A stretch of 64,000 nt of DNA, from the NCBI GenBank assembly GCA_026004615.1, contig BPJM01000009.1:62001-126000 (forward strand), in the 5' to 3' direction. A program made the translations under genes and the position numbers. The stretch is from Planctomycetota bacterium. GTDB taxonomy: Bacteria > Planctomycetota > J058 > J103. Every line of letters starts with the position of its first letter. Positions within the stretch are counted from its first letter, which is position 1. Positions 30,063 through 39,092 of the stretch are shown here, piece by piece. Below the pieces are notes generated by a model. It saw only the letters and a program-made list of their open reading frames with translations. It did not search any database and had not been told where the DNA came from.

Positions 30063-31635
30063 TCACCCCTCCTTCAGGTCGCGTTCGAACTCCAGCCCCT
30101 TGTACGAAAACCTCACCTTGCCCCGCTTGATCGTGACCACCCGCAGGTCGCCGATCGGGTTGCCGCGGGTATCGTAGACGATGTCGCCCTCGCCCACGAT
30201 CCGGTTGTTGACGATCGCCTTCGCCACCCCCCCCGCCGACCACGGTGGCGGTCACCCCGATCGCAAACCGGCCGATCTCCTCCAGCACGCGCGCATTGTG
30301 CTCGATCATGCGCCCGCGCGCCTTCAGATCCTCCGCCGCCTGGGCGAAGCTCGGATCGGTCTGGACCATCCGCTCGGCGTGCTGCCGCAGCCGCTCCCAC
30401 AGGTCGAACACCCGGCTGAATCGCTGTTGCGCCACCGCCTCCTGCATCTCGGCGAGCATGCGCTCGCCCTGCGCGAACAGGCCCCGCAACAGCAGGCTTC
30501 GCACCACCGGCTTCTGGCGCTGCGCCTCCTCCTTGAGCTTCTCGAACAGCCCCGCCACCTCGAGATCCCGGATGGAACTCTCGTGCCGGATGAGGTCTTC
30601 GATCTCCAGCCACACCGTGGCGATGGCCTCGAAATCCTCGTTCGCGATGTGCTCCTTGAGCCGGTCGACCAGGGCGTTCAGCCGCTGCACCAGCTCCCTC
30701 TGGCGCTGCAGCGTGAACGCATCCGCCGGCGTGCTCGCCGGCTCGCCGGGGCCCGTCGCGACCGCCCCCGGCGCCGTCTTGCGCGGCAGCGGATTGCGGA
30801 ACGGATCCCGCACCACCTCACCCAGCGTCACCTCCGCCGGCGCCTTGACGATATCGATCTGCAGCTTGATGTCGTCCCGAAACAGCTTCAGCTCCTGGTA
30901 GTTGTCGATCGCCCACAGCACATTGGCGCCCAGGCGCGCCGCATGCACCAGCCGCCCCCGCACGCGCTGCAGGATCTGGTCCTTCCGGGCGACGTCGCGC
31001 TCCCCCCCCGCGGTCCGGGACTCCACCCGCGCCATCGCCAGCAGGGCCACGATGTTGTCCGGTTCCGCGGCCAGCACCTTCTCGTAGATCTCGCGCGCCT
31101 GCTCCAGCTTGCCCGTCTCGAAATAGCACTCCGCCAGCCGGTAGCGGAACTCCGGGATGTGCTCCGCCCGCTCCGCCAGCCGCGCGTACATGGCGGTTGC
31201 CTTCTGGAAGTTGCCCGCCTTGAACTCGTGCTCGGCCTCTTCTTCCAGTGCCTGGAGCTCGTAGGGCAGCTCCGGGGGCGGCGCCACCGACTCGATCGTG
31301 GAGCGCTTCTGATCGAGGTAGACCTCGTACTCCGCCGGATCGATGCCGCCCGAGCCGTCGCGGTCGAAGGTATCGAACGGCGCGTCGAAGATCTCCCACT
31401 CCGGCCGGGTCAACCGCCCGTCGCCGTCGACGTCCACATCCTCGAAACGCGGCAATACCGGCTGGCCGACACCGGCACCGGCTGGCGGCGCGGCCTGCTG
31501 CGCCACCGCCGCCCCCCCGCCCGCTCCGACAGCCACCACTGCGAGGACGGCGGCACGACTCCACCGCAACGCCGGCATGGCGTAGGCCCTCCGTCTCCAG
31601 CCGCTCCCCACGCTGCCCATGCCCCGCAGCCTCAT
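30063..31635 (-). CDS. periplasmic EF-hand/TPR protein with PilP-like C-terminus, frameshifted
   Basis: The gene lies where pilP normally sits, two bases after the pilO stop. Start at 31635; a signal segment (RAAVLAVVAVGAGGGAAVAQ) is followed by two canonical 12-residue EF-hand loops: DVDGDGRLTRPE at residues 68-79 and DRDGSGGIDPAE at 91-102. TPR-like helices follow (FKAGNFQKATAMYARLAERA, FETGKLEQAREIYEKVLA). A long helical region comes next, then a C-terminal beta domain in another frame: IVNNRIVGEGDIVYDTRG, VVTIKRGKVRFSYKG, ending FERDLKEG at 30063. That last piece resembles the PilP/GspC homology region. The break is one extra base in the eight-C run at 30227-30234. Calcium binding by the EF-hands is predicted, not shown. 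The combination is unusual. Confidence 0.8.
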
Positions 31636-31636
31636 C

Positions 31637-32206
31637 TCATGCCTGCGCCTTGTAGAAAAACGCGCTCACCTTGACGAACACCGTGAGCGGGCGGACCTCC
31701 TCCTGACCCTTGCCCGCCGGCGTCAACTTCATCTCGTCGATGCGGAGCAGGTTCGGATGGCGCTCGACCATGGCAGCGAACTTCAGCACGTTGGCGAACG
31801 TACCCTCCAGATTCATGGTCACGCCGACCTGCACCACGTTCTTGCCCAGGCCGGGCAGGTCGGTCCGCGGCTCGCTCACCACGGTCGGCCCCAGCACCAG
31901 CCGCGCCGCTGCCACGTACCGGTTGAGCCCCTCCAGCAGCTTGTCCTCACTGCGGGACTCGGAATACAGCGGCAGCAGCTGGATCACGTCGACGAACGAG
32001 TCGTCGATCTCCTTCAGCAATGCCTCGCGCGCCGGCTTCGTCGCGATCTTGGCCTGGTAGGCGTCGATCTCCCGCTCCAGGTCGGCGATCGCCTGGCGGG
32101 TCTGTTCGTTCTCCGCATACTTGGAGTAGGTACTCGCCGCCAGTCCGCCGAAGATGACCAGGAAGCAGATCGCGATCACGACGACGATCCGGGTGCCGCG
32201 TCCCAT
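31637..32206 (-). CDS. pilO: type IV pilus inner-membrane alignment protein PilO
   Basis: This 189-residue protein has the PilO layout. One N-terminal TM helix (IVVVIAICFLVIFGGLAAS) is followed by a coiled coil (QTRQAIADLEREIDAYQAKIA) and a ferredoxin-like periplasmic domain. Within that domain, VVQVGVTMNLEGTFANVLKFAAMVERHPNLLRIDEMKL is the usual 'short-loop, separate computation' segment of PilO. It forms the inner-membrane alignment complex with PilN and PilP. It lies between pilN (20-base gap) and the EF-hand protein, matching the pilMNOP(Q) order. Confidence 0.88.
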   Translation of the reverse strand: MGRGTRIVVVIAICFLVIFGGLAASTYSKYAENEQTRQAIADLEREIDAYQAKIATKPAREALLKEIDDSFVDVIQLLPLYSESRSEDKLLEGLNRYVAAARLVLGPTVVSEPRTDLPGLGKNVVQVGVTMNLEGTFANVLKFAAMVERHPNLLRIDEMKLTPAGKGQEEVRPLTVFVKVSAFFYKAQA

Positions 32207-32225
32207 GGTCCCGCCCTCCTCCCCT

Positions 32226-32870
32226 TCAGCGCCGGCGCCCCGGCGCCGGCGCTGGCTGGCCCGCCGGCTTCGGCTGTTCGAACGGCCGCAGGGGCAGGGT
32301 CACGTTGAAGCTCAGCATCTTCGGCTCCACGAACTCCTCACCCGTGCGCCGCACGTCGATGCGCGGCGCCGAGACGGTCGCGAAGTGATGGAAGAAGTTG
32401 GTGTGCGAGCGGAGGAGCTGGCGGAACTCGGTGAACCGCTGCATGTTGGTTCCACGGGCGTTGCACGCCAGCTGCAGCTCGCCCTCGCCCTTGTCACCGC
32501 GCCGCAACGAGAGCGAGTCCAGCCACACGAAGTCGGGCATGAGGCGCGCCAGCTCATGCAGCTTCAGGCTCCAGGGCAGGCGCGCCTCGGCCACCTTGAG
32601 CATGGTGTCGACGCGGGCGCGGCCCTCGCGGATCCGCTGGTTCAGCTGGTCGACCTTCTGTGCCTCCTCCCGCCTGGCGGTGCGGATCAACTCCAGCTCG
32701 TCCTTGCGCTCCTGCAACCGCGCCGCCTCCCCGACCTGCACGACGAGCAGGGAGAAGACACCGCCGATGAGCACGATCGCCGCGAGCAGGCTGAAGAACA
32801 CCGGCCGCGGTGTGCGCTCGACCGTGCGGTACTGCGGCGGCAGCAGGTTGATCTCGATCATGCCCAGCAT
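32226..32870 (-). CDS. pilN: type IV pilus inner-membrane protein PilN
   Basis: This PilN-like protein of 214 residues has the diagnostic short cytoplasmic N-terminus MIEINLLPPQYR, which docks in PilM. A single TM helix (FFSLLAAIVLIGGVFSLLVV) follows, then a coiled coil (LQERKDELELIRTARREEAQ) and a periplasmic ferredoxin-like domain. It starts at the ATG at 32870; the ATG at 32861 gives exactly MIEIN and may be the true start. The Pro-rich C-terminus (KPAGQPAPAPGRRR) is unusual for PilN. It lies between pilM (64-base gap) and pilO, as expected in this operon. Confidence 0.88.
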   Translation of the reverse strand: MLGMIEINLLPPQYRTVERTPRPVFFSLLAAIVLIGGVFSLLVVQVGEAARLQERKDELELIRTARREEAQKVDQLNQRIREGRARVDTMLKVAEARLPWSLKLHELARLMPDFVWLDSLSLRRGDKGEGELQLACNARGTNMQRFTEFRQLLRSHTNFFHHFATVSAPRIDVRRTGEEFVEPKMLSFNVTLPLRPFEQPKPAGQPAPAPGRRR

Positions 32871-32934
32871 CGTCGCTCTCCGTCCGGCCCGCCGCCGCTC
32901 TCGGCGCCAGCGGCCCCCCTCTGCCCGCGCGCGC

Positions 32935-33981
32935 TCACAACCGGCCCCGGATGCGCGAGGCGAGCCCCACCACCACCGCCATCTGCCCCGCCCGCGCCAG
33001 CACGGATTTCTGGTCGATCCGCTCGGTGCGCATGGGCAGGTTCTCCAGCGGGTCCCAGAAGACGATCGGCTTGTCGAAGCTCCCCTCGAACGTCCGCGCC
33101 AGGCCCGGTAGCTTGGCACTGCCGCCCGAGATGTAGACCTCTTCGACCTCCTTCTCGAACTGGTTCTCGAAGTAGTCGAACGAGAGCTGGATCTCGTTGC
33201 CGAGATCGTCCAGAGTCGGCAGGATGCACTCCTCGACCTCACCCACGCGGTCGCGCGGGTCGATCTTGAGCGCCTCGGCCTCCGCCTCGTCGATCCCCAG
33301 GCGGCGTGCGATCGCCTCGGTGAAGTCGTTGCCAGCCAGGTAGACCTCGCGGGTGAAATACGAGGTCTTGCCCCGCAGGATGTTGATGTTGGTCTTGTTG
33401 GCACCGATATCGATCAGCGCCACCACCTTGTCGTCGAACTCGCGCTCGCGGTTGGAGCAGATCGTGTGCAGCTCGAAGGCGTTGCCGAGCGCAAAGGCGT
33501 CCACATCGATCGCCGCCGGCTGCAGCCCACACTCCCGCAGCAGCGCCACGTGCTCCTCGATCAGGCTCTTCTTCACCGCCACCAGCAGGACCTTCATCTC
33601 GGGCTGCTGGCCCTCGCCGCGCCCGGTGTCGCGCTCCAGGATCTGCGTGTCGAGGATGACCTCCTCGACCTCGAACGGGATGTACTTGTCCGCCTCGTAG
33701 CGCACCGCACTCCGCAACTGCTCCTGCGGCATCTGCGGCATGTTCACGTAGCGGACGATGACCGAACGACCCGAGACCGCCGTCACGACCCGGCGCGTGC
33801 GGAAGCCCCCGCTCCGGAAGACCTCCTTGACCGCCAGCCGCGTCTCCTCGGGCGTATGGATGCGGCTGGAGGCGAAGCCGGTGATCGCATACCCATCGCC
33901 GCCGACGCGCTGCATCTCCAGCGCCTTGACCTCGCTCGACCCGATGTCGAGGCCGACCACCCGGTTCTGCTTGCCGAACAT
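32935..33981 (-). CDS. pilM: type IV pilus assembly ATPase-fold protein PilM
   Basis: This is a cytoplasmic actin-like protein, related to FtsA, that anchors PilN and the pilus motor. It is 348 residues from the ATG at 33981 (MFGKQNRVVGLDIGSSEVKA), preferred to an upstream in-frame ATG. Nucleotide-binding signatures are VVGLDIGSSEVKALEM (phosphate 1), VVALIDIGANKTNINIL (phosphate 2) and EVYISGGSAKLPGLAR (adenosine). AVRYEADKYIPFEVEEVILD is the usual PilM interdomain segment. It begins the pil operon; a TATACT hexamer at 34131-34136 on this strand is a candidate -10. Confidence 0.92.
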   Translation of the reverse strand: MFGKQNRVVGLDIGSSEVKALEMQRVGGDGYAITGFASSRIHTPEETRLAVKEVFRSGGFRTRRVVTAVSGRSVIVRYVNMPQMPQEQLRSAVRYEADKYIPFEVEEVILDTQILERDTGRGEGQQPEMKVLLVAVKKSLIEEHVALLRECGLQPAAIDVDAFALGNAFELHTICSNREREFDDKVVALIDIGANKTNINILRGKTSYFTREVYLAGNDFTEAIARRLGIDEAEAEALKIDPRDRVGEVEECILPTLDDLGNEIQLSFDYFENQFEKEVEEVYISGGSAKLPGLARTFEGSFDKPIVFWDPLENLPMRTERIDQKSVLARAGQMAVVVGLASRIRGRL

Positions 33982-34339
33982 GCGGCCCCCGTGCTCCTGT
34001 GCGCCGGCTCGCGCGCCCACGCCGGGCCACTGTACGCGAGCCGTCCGCGCAGCGTCAACAAGGCGTGGCCGGGCGCGACTCCGCCAGCCCCCGCCCCACC
34101 AGCGCAGCGGGCGTCTTGACTCCGGCCTCCAGTATACGGAGGCCCCCCGTCAGCCATCCGGCGCCGCCGCCTCCCCCAGGGCACCTCGATCCCCCCGGGC
34201 GGCACCGGCTCCGCTGGCGCCCATTATCCGATGGGCCTGCGTGCAGCGCACGAACAGATCCGTGCGCCGGGCCCCGCGTGCGCCCGCCCTGGGCCCCCGG
34301 CACTCCCCGTCCCTGCCAGGGCGGCCACCCCGTGCCGCC
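33982..34339. other. intergenic region upstream of the pil operon
   Basis: This stretch lies between the pilM start and the ptsI stop, both on the minus strand. It holds two less GC-rich spots that could serve as -10 elements for pilM (TATACT at 34131-34136 and GATAAT near 34225-34230, both read on the minus strand). An inverted repeat, GCCCTGG and CCAGGGC, lies at about 34285-34325 and might stop transcription from ptsI. No coding frame is convincing. Confidence 0.35.
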
Positions 34340-36076
34340 TCAGAACAGCTCCGGGATGATGCGCCTGGCCTTCTCGCGCAGGTAGTTGTCGGTCTGGCGC
34401 GCGTCCGAAAAGGTGAAGATCCGGTCGACCACCTCCTCGGCCTCCCGCAGGGTGATCGAGCGCGTGACCTTCTTGACCTCGGGAATCGTACCCGGCGAGA
34501 TCGAGAACGTGCGCAGTCCGAGGCCGATCAGCGGTATGGTGTAGATCGCCTCGCCCGACATCTCCCCGCACATGCTGACCTCGATGCCGTGCCGCCAGCC
34601 CGCTTCGATGACCGTGAGCAGCAGCCGCAGGATCGCCGGATGGGCCGGCTGGTACAGCTCGGCCACCCGCTCATTGACCCGGTCGACCGCGAGCGTGTAC
34701 TGCACCAGGTCGTTCGTCCCGATCGAGAAGAACGCCACCTCGCGCGCCAGGAACTCGGCGATCAACGCAGCCGCCGGAACCTCGATCATGATCCCGATCG
34801 GGATCCGGTCGTCGAACGGAACGTGGCTCTGCTCCAGCTCGTCCATGACGTCGCTGATGATCACCTTCGCCTTGCGCACCTCTTCCAGCGAGGCGATCAT
34901 GGGCAGCATGAGCTTGATCGGACCGTAGGCGCTCGCCCGCAAGATGGCGCGCAGCTGCGTCTTGAACAGCTCCGGGCGCTGGAAGCAATACCGGATCGAG
35001 CGGCATCCGAGGAAGGGGTTGGCCTCCCGCGGTGCCGCCATCCCCGCGCCGACCTTGTCCGCGCCCAGATCGAGGGTGCGCACGACCAGGGGACGATTGT
35101 CGCACTCCTCGACCGCCCGCAGGTAGGCGCGGAAATGCGCCTCCTCATCCGGCTCCTGGCCCTCGGCGTACAAAAACTCCGTCCGATACAACCCGATCCC
35201 CTCGGCGCCGGCCTCCAGCGCCGGCCCGATCTCCTCGGGGAACTCGACGTTGGCCAGGATCGTCACCCGGTGGCCATCGCGCGTCTCCGCCGGCAGGTCG
35301 CGCAGCTCCGCCAGGTCGCGGGTGAACTCGATGAACTGGCGGCGGCGGGCGCGGTACTCCTTGAGCGTCTCCTCGTCCGGGTTGACGATCACCCGCCCGC
35401 GCGTGCCGTCGATGATCACCAGATCGCCGCTGGCGATCTCGGCGCTGGCGGTCCCCAGCCCCACCACGGCCGGGATGCCGAGGGCGCGGGCCACGATCGC
35501 GGTGTGCGAGGTCCGCCCGCCGACGTCGGTCGCAAAACCCACGATGCGCGAGGTATCGAGGGTGGCGGTCTGCGAGGGCGTCAGATCGTGCGCGATCAAG
35601 ACGACCTCCTCCTCGCCGCCCTTGTGCTCGCGCTGCGTGGTGCCGGCAAGAGCCCGCAACAGCCGCCGTTCCACGTCCTGGAAATCGGCGTCGCGCTGCC
35701 GCAGGTACTCGTCGCGCAGGGCGCGGATGGCCTGGATCTTCCGGCGGAACACGCGCGAGATGGCGTACTCGGCCGACAGCTGCTCCGCGCCGATCAGCCG
35801 GTGCAGCTCCTGCACCATGTCCGCATCCCGGAGCAGCATCTCGTGGAAGCGGAAGATCTGGATCGTCTCGCCGCCGAGCACCTCGCGGTAGCGCTCCTGC
35901 AGCTCGCGGATCTCCGCCCGCGCCTGCTCCAGCGCCCGCTCCAGCCGCTGCTGTTCAGCGGCGACCGCCTCCGGGGGCACGAACCGCTCGGCGATGTAGG
36001 GTTCTTCCGCCTCGAGCACGAAGGCGCGCTCGATCGCGATGCCGGGCGAGACGGGAATGCCGACCTTGACCTGCAC
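34340..36076 (-). CDS. ptsI: phosphoenolpyruvate-protein phosphotransferase, PTS enzyme I
   Basis: Enzyme I takes phosphate from PEP and passes it to HPr. It has 578 residues, a standard length, with no GAF domain, so it is not PtsP/EI-Ntr. The phosphohistidine motif is GGRTSHTAIVARALGIPAVVG. The PEP-binding barrel has ANVEFPEEI, GAEGIGLYRTEFLY, GCRSIRYCFQRPELF, FFSIGTNDLVQYTLAVDR, and the catalytic Cys in EVSMCGEMSG. It lies 24 bases after ptsH in the same direction. No sugar-specific EIIB or EIIC permease gene is in the window; the neighbours HPr, PtsN and HPF suggest a regulatory phosphorelay. Confidence 0.97.
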   Translation of the reverse strand: MQVKVGIPVSPGIAIERAFVLEAEEPYIAERFVPPEAVAAEQQRLERALEQARAEIRELQERYREVLGGETIQIFRFHEMLLRDADMVQELHRLIGAEQLSAEYAISRVFRRKIQAIRALRDEYLRQRDADFQDVERRLLRALAGTTQREHKGGEEEVVLIAHDLTPSQTATLDTSRIVGFATDVGGRTSHTAIVARALGIPAVVGLGTASAEIASGDLVIIDGTRGRVIVNPDEETLKEYRARRRQFIEFTRDLAELRDLPAETRDGHRVTILANVEFPEEIGPALEAGAEGIGLYRTEFLYAEGQEPDEEAHFRAYLRAVEECDNRPLVVRTLDLGADKVGAGMAAPREANPFLGCRSIRYCFQRPELFKTQLRAILRASAYGPIKLMLPMIASLEEVRKAKVIISDVMDELEQSHVPFDDRIPIGIMIEVPAAALIAEFLAREVAFFSIGTNDLVQYTLAVDRVNERVAELYQPAHPAILRLLLTVIEAGWRHGIEVSMCGEMSGEAIYTIPLIGLGLRTFSISPGTIPEVKKVTRSITLREAEEVVDRIFTFSDARQTDNYLREKARRIIPELF

Positions 36077-36100
36077 GATGCGTTCCTTCGGCCCGGTCGC

Positions 36101-36373
36101 TCACTCCTCGTGGAACCGCGCCTCGACCAGCTCCGCAATCGCGGCCACCGCCTGCTCGGCGTCCTCGCCGCTCGCCCGCACCACCAGCCGCGAGCCCTGC
36201 TCGGCCGCCAGCATGATGAGTTCGAAGATGGACTTGCCGTTGACGACCTGGCCGTCCTTCTCGACCTTGATCTCGCTGGTATAGCGGTTGGCCACCTCGG
36301 CGAACAGCGTCGCCGGCCGAGCGTGCAGCCCGTAGCGGTTCTTCAGCTCCAGCTCGCGTTCGACCGTCGGCAC
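36101..36373 (-). CDS. ptsH: phosphocarrier protein HPr
   Basis: This 90-residue HPr carries the active-site histidine at residue 17 in RYGLHARPATLF. A serine at residue 48 in VVNGKSIFELIMLAAEQGS corresponds to the regulatory Ser46 of Gram-positive HPr. HPr kinase (hprK) is not in the window, so regulation by Ser phosphorylation is only possible. It sits between ptsN and ptsI, with 7 and 24 bases to its neighbours. Its single role here is to receive phosphate from EI and hand it to PtsN-type EIIA proteins, three of which are encoded in this window. Confidence 0.96.
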   Translation of the reverse strand: MPTVERELELKNRYGLHARPATLFAEVANRYTSEIKVEKDGQVVNGKSIFELIMLAAEQGSRLVVRASGEDAEQAVAAIAELVEARFHEE

Positions 36374-36380
36374 GCCGCGT

Positions 36381-36872
36381 TCAGCCCTCGGCCACCTCGC
36401 TCAACAGCGCGAGCACCTCCGCCTCGTTCCGCGCCTCGCTCAGAAACTTCACGAACCGCTCGTTGCGCGCCAGCCCCGCGATCTTCTGCAGCACCCGCAG
36501 CTGCGCGGCCGAGCCCTGCTGCGGCGAGATCATGAGGAAGAACAGCCGGCAGGGCTCCCCGTCGATCGCGTGGTAGTCGATGCCGGCGAGGCTGCGGCCG
36601 AAAGCCCCGACCAGCGCCTGTACCCGATCGCACGCCTTGACATGCGGGATGGCGAGCCCGTGGCCGATCCCGGTGGAGCCGAGCTGTTCGCGCTTCTGCA
36701 CCAGCTCGACGACGTGATCGCGGTCCTCCTTCGCCAGCCGGCCCGCCGCGACCAGGATGTCGACCAGCTCGGCGATCACCCCCGGCTTGTCGCGTGCCTT
36801 GAGATCGAGCCGGATCACCTCCTCGCTCAAGAAGCCCAGAAGCCCTTCCACGGGTGTTCCTTTCCGCATCAT
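36381..36872 (-). CDS. ptsN: PTS EIIA-Ntr family protein PtsN
   Basis: This is a cytoplasmic EIIA domain of the nitrogen-PTS, a regulator phosphorylated by HPr or NPr. It has 163 residues from the ATG at 36872; a second ATG lies at 36869. The family core is STGIGHGLAIPHVKACDRVQ, with the phosphorylated His77, followed by VGAFGRSLAGIDYHAIDGEP and the FFLMISPQQGSAAQLRVLQKIAGL segment. It lies between hpf and ptsH, a common arrangement without rpoN. Targets cannot be told. Two further PtsN-like genes stand at 56.5-57.5 kb. Confidence 0.94.
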   Translation of the reverse strand: MMRKGTPVEGLLGFLSEEVIRLDLKARDKPGVIAELVDILVAAGRLAKEDRDHVVELVQKREQLGSTGIGHGLAIPHVKACDRVQALVGAFGRSLAGIDYHAIDGEPCRLFFLMISPQQGSAAQLRVLQKIAGLARNERFVKFLSEARNEAEVLALLSEVAEG

Positions 36873-36889
36873 CGTGCGCCCTCGCCTCA

Positions 36890-37288
36890 CTACGCGCCGG
36901 CTGTTCGCTCGCGGCCTTCCTCCTCGAGCTCTGTCGCCGCGGCAGCCTCGGCTCCCGCCAGCGCCTCTCCCAGCCGCGGGGTCGCCCCGTGCCGATTGCG
37001 ATCCACCTTGACCCGCTCCTTGTGGCGCCCCAGCTGCCGGTCGATCTTGTCGACCAGCAGATCGATCGCTGCGTACAGATCGTCGTGCTCCGCACGCGCC
37101 ACCAGCGGCCCGCCGACCTTCGGCCGCGCGATGACCTCGGCCACCCGCCGAGCCCCGTCGGCACCCAGCACCACGCTCGCCTCTTGCACCAGGTCGTTGT
37201 GGCGCTGCAGCCGCGCCAGCTTCTCCGTCGCGTACGCCCGCAGCGCCTCGGTCAGCTCCAGGTGGCGCGCCGTGATGTCGATCCGCAC
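36890..37288 (-). CDS. hpf: ribosome hibernation promoting factor HPF/RaiA family
   Basis: This is a small ribosome-associated protein that inactivates 70S ribosomes in stationary phase. It has 132 residues from the GTG at 37288, which has GGAGGAG 8 nt upstream; the longer frame's first ten residues are excluded. Signatures: VRIDITARHLELTEALRAYATEKLARLQRH at the start, then VEVIARPKVGG-like strand and HDDLYAAIDLLVDKIDRQLGRHKER. It lacks the C-terminal dimerisation domain of long HPF, so it is a short HPF that would need RMF or another partner. Its place just upstream of ptsN matches the usual hpf-ptsN linkage. Confidence 0.92.
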   Translation of the reverse strand: MRIDITARHLELTEALRAYATEKLARLQRHNDLVQEASVVLGADGARRVAEVIARPKVGGPLVARAEHDDLYAAIDLLVDKIDRQLGRHKERVKVDRNRHGATPRLGEALAGAEAAAATELEEEGRERTAGA

Positions 37289-37334
37289 CGTCCAGCTCCT
37301 CCTCCCACCCCCACGCACCGCATGCCACTGCGCC

Positions 37335-38105
37335 CTACGAGCCGCTCAGCAGCCGCTCGCCGAGACTGCGATCGAGCCTCCCCCCGGTCGCGGCGACCTT
37401 CCGCACCGTCTCGCGCACATCGTACTCGATCCGGTGGTAGCGCAGCACCCCCTTGTCCAGGGTGACGTAGCACGCACGGTGATCGCCGTCACGCGGCTGG
37501 CCAACCGAGCCCACGTTGACGATCAGCTTGCGGCCGGGCTGCAACGCACAGGTGTGATCGATCTCCTTGGGGACCAGAAAGCGCGCGTCCTCGGTGAAGA
37601 TCCCGGGGTAGTGCGTATGCCCCACGAAGGTCACCCAGTCGGTCCGCTCGAAGGCCCGCGCCAGCTTGGGCGACATCTCGTGCATGATCTCGTCCACATC
37701 GGTCCGCAACAGATACTCCTCGGTGGGATTGGACGGCGAGGCATGCACGAACAGCATGCGCCCGCGCCGGTGCATGAGCGGCAGGCTCCGCAGGAACTCC
37801 CAGTTGTCGCGCACCTCCTTCGGGGAGTACCAGCGCGGCTGCAGCTGCTCGCGATGCCAGCGCGCCGCCTCGCGCGCCGCGCGGTGAAAGCCCAGCGGCT
37901 CGTTCAGCACCGCCCATTCGTGGTTGCCGCACAAGGTGAGCCGGAAGCGCCGCCGCGCCAGGCTGAGGCACTCGCGCGGGCTAGGCCCGTAGCCGATCAC
38001 GTCGCCCAGACAGATGATCTCGCTGGCGCCCCGGCGCTCGATGTCCGCCAGCACCGCCTGCAGCGCCTCGAGGTTGGAGTGGATGTCCGAGACGATCGCC
38101 AGCAA
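37335..38105 (-). CDS. calcineurin-like metallophosphoesterase (YfcE/MJ0936-like)
   Basis: This is a two-metal phosphoesterase, 256 residues with a TTG start at 38105. There is no ATG or GTG in frame between that point and the truA stop, so TTG is the best available choice. The metal-binding motifs are AIVSDIHSNLEALQAVL (D-x-H), CLGDVIGYGPSPREC (GD), LCGNHEWAV (GNHE), FVHASPSNP (H) and FVGHTHYPGIFTED (GHTH), followed by NVGSVGQPRDGD. This is a very regular member of the family often found in planctomycetes. Substrate unknown; phosphodiester hydrolysis is likely. It follows truA by 14 bases and may be co-transcribed. Confidence 0.85.
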   Translation of the reverse strand: MLAIVSDIHSNLEALQAVLADIERRGASEIICLGDVIGYGPSPRECLSLARRRFRLTLCGNHEWAVLNEPLGFHRAAREAARWHREQLQPRWYSPKEVRDNWEFLRSLPLMHRRGRMLFVHASPSNPTEEYLLRTDVDEIMHEMSPKLARAFERTDWVTFVGHTHYPGIFTEDARFLVPKEIDHTCALQPGRKLIVNVGSVGQPRDGDHRACYVTLDKGVLRYHRIEYDVRETVRKVAATGGRLDRSLGERLLSGS

Positions 38106-38119
38106 GGCGGCTGTCGAAC

Positions 38120-38872
38120 CTAATAGAATACCCGCTCGAGGCAGAGCCCATGCGGCGGGGCCGTCGGCCCGGCGAGCGCCCGCTGGCGCCGCGCCAGCAC
38201 CTCGCGCACGCACTCGACGGGCCGCCGGCCGAGCCCCACCTCGACCAGCGTCCCCGCCATCGCCCGCACCATGGTGTACAAAAAACCGTCTCCCTCGACG
38301 TCGAGCACGATTATACGGCCGTGCTCCTCGACTGCAAACCGGTACAGGGTGCGGACCGAGGGCCTGCGATCGCTCGCACGCGCAAACCCGCGGAAGTCGT
38401 GCGTGCCGACCAGCAGCGCCGCCGCCTGGCGCAGGCGCTCCACATCCAGCGCCCCCCGCACGTGCCAGCTGGTGCGCCGCTCCAACGGGTCCGGCGCCCG
38501 CCCGCACAGGATCCGGTAGCGGTAGTGCTTGGCGCGGGCGCTGAAGCGTGCGTCGAAGTCCGGCGGCGCTTCGACCAGGTCGCAGACCGCCAGATCGGGC
38601 GGCAGCGCCGCCCACAGCGCCCCCAGCAGCCGCTCGCAGGGCAGCCGCGAGCGCGTGCGCAGGCTCGCCACCTGCCCCCGCGCGTGGACCCCGGCATCGG
38701 TACGGCTCGCACCCTGCAGCGCCACCGGGTGCCGCAACACCCGCTCCAGCGCGGCCCGCAGCTCGCCGGCCACGGTCCGCAGTCCTGGCTGCTCCTGCCA
38801 ACCGTGGAAGTCGGTCCCGTCGTAGGCGACGGTGAGGCGGAGCGTCCGCTCGGCGTGCAGCTGTTCGCGCAC
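38120..38872 (-). CDS. truA: tRNA pseudouridine(38-40) synthase TruA
   Basis: TruA makes pseudouridine at positions 38-40 of the anticodon stem. It has 250 residues. The catalytic Asp is in ASRTDAGVHARGQVA. Other landmarks: VAYDGTDFHGWQEQPG at the start, RFSARAKHYRYRI, GTHDFRGFARAS and GDGFLYTMVRAMAGTLVEVGLG at the C-terminal part. Complete and unambiguous. The gene is followed by the phosphoesterase and preceded by a divergent squalene/phytoene synthase. Confidence 0.97.
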   Translation of the reverse strand: MREQLHAERTLRLTVAYDGTDFHGWQEQPGLRTVAGELRAALERVLRHPVALQGASRTDAGVHARGQVASLRTRSRLPCERLLGALWAALPPDLAVCDLVEAPPDFDARFSARAKHYRYRILCGRAPDPLERRTSWHVRGALDVERLRQAAALLVGTHDFRGFARASDRRPSVRTLYRFAVEEHGRIIVLDVEGDGFLYTMVRAMAGTLVEVGLGRRPVECVREVLARRQRALAGPTAPPHGLCLERVFY

Positions 38873-39048
38873 TGCTGCCCCTCCTACGCCGCCCGCCGCC
38901 GGCGTGCCGGCAGCCGGCCTGCGAGCCGCCGGCGCACCCTGGCGCCTCCGGGCCCATCGAAACCGGCCGGTACCGCAAGCGCAACGCCGGCGCCGCGCGT
39001 GTCGGCGCCGCCGGCACAGCGGCGGCGCGATGCCTCCTCCCCAGGGGA

Positions 39049-39054
39049 TACAAT
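39049..39054 (+). promoter_or_regulatory. candidate -10 element upstream of the squalene/phytoene synthase
   Basis: TACAAT, 5 of 6 matches to the sigma70 -10 consensus, in a locally AT-richer stretch 38 bases before the GTG start. No good -35 hexamer stands 16-18 bases upstream, so strength is uncertain. Confidence 0.35.
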
Positions 39055-39092
39055 CACGGCGCGACCCGGCACCGGCACCGACGAGGCGACCC

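Noticed and set aside
26403..30130. Long plus-strand frames antisense to RNase E/G and the secretin
   Set aside because: Their translations mirror the minus-strand genes and are His/Arg/Asp-rich with no family resemblance.
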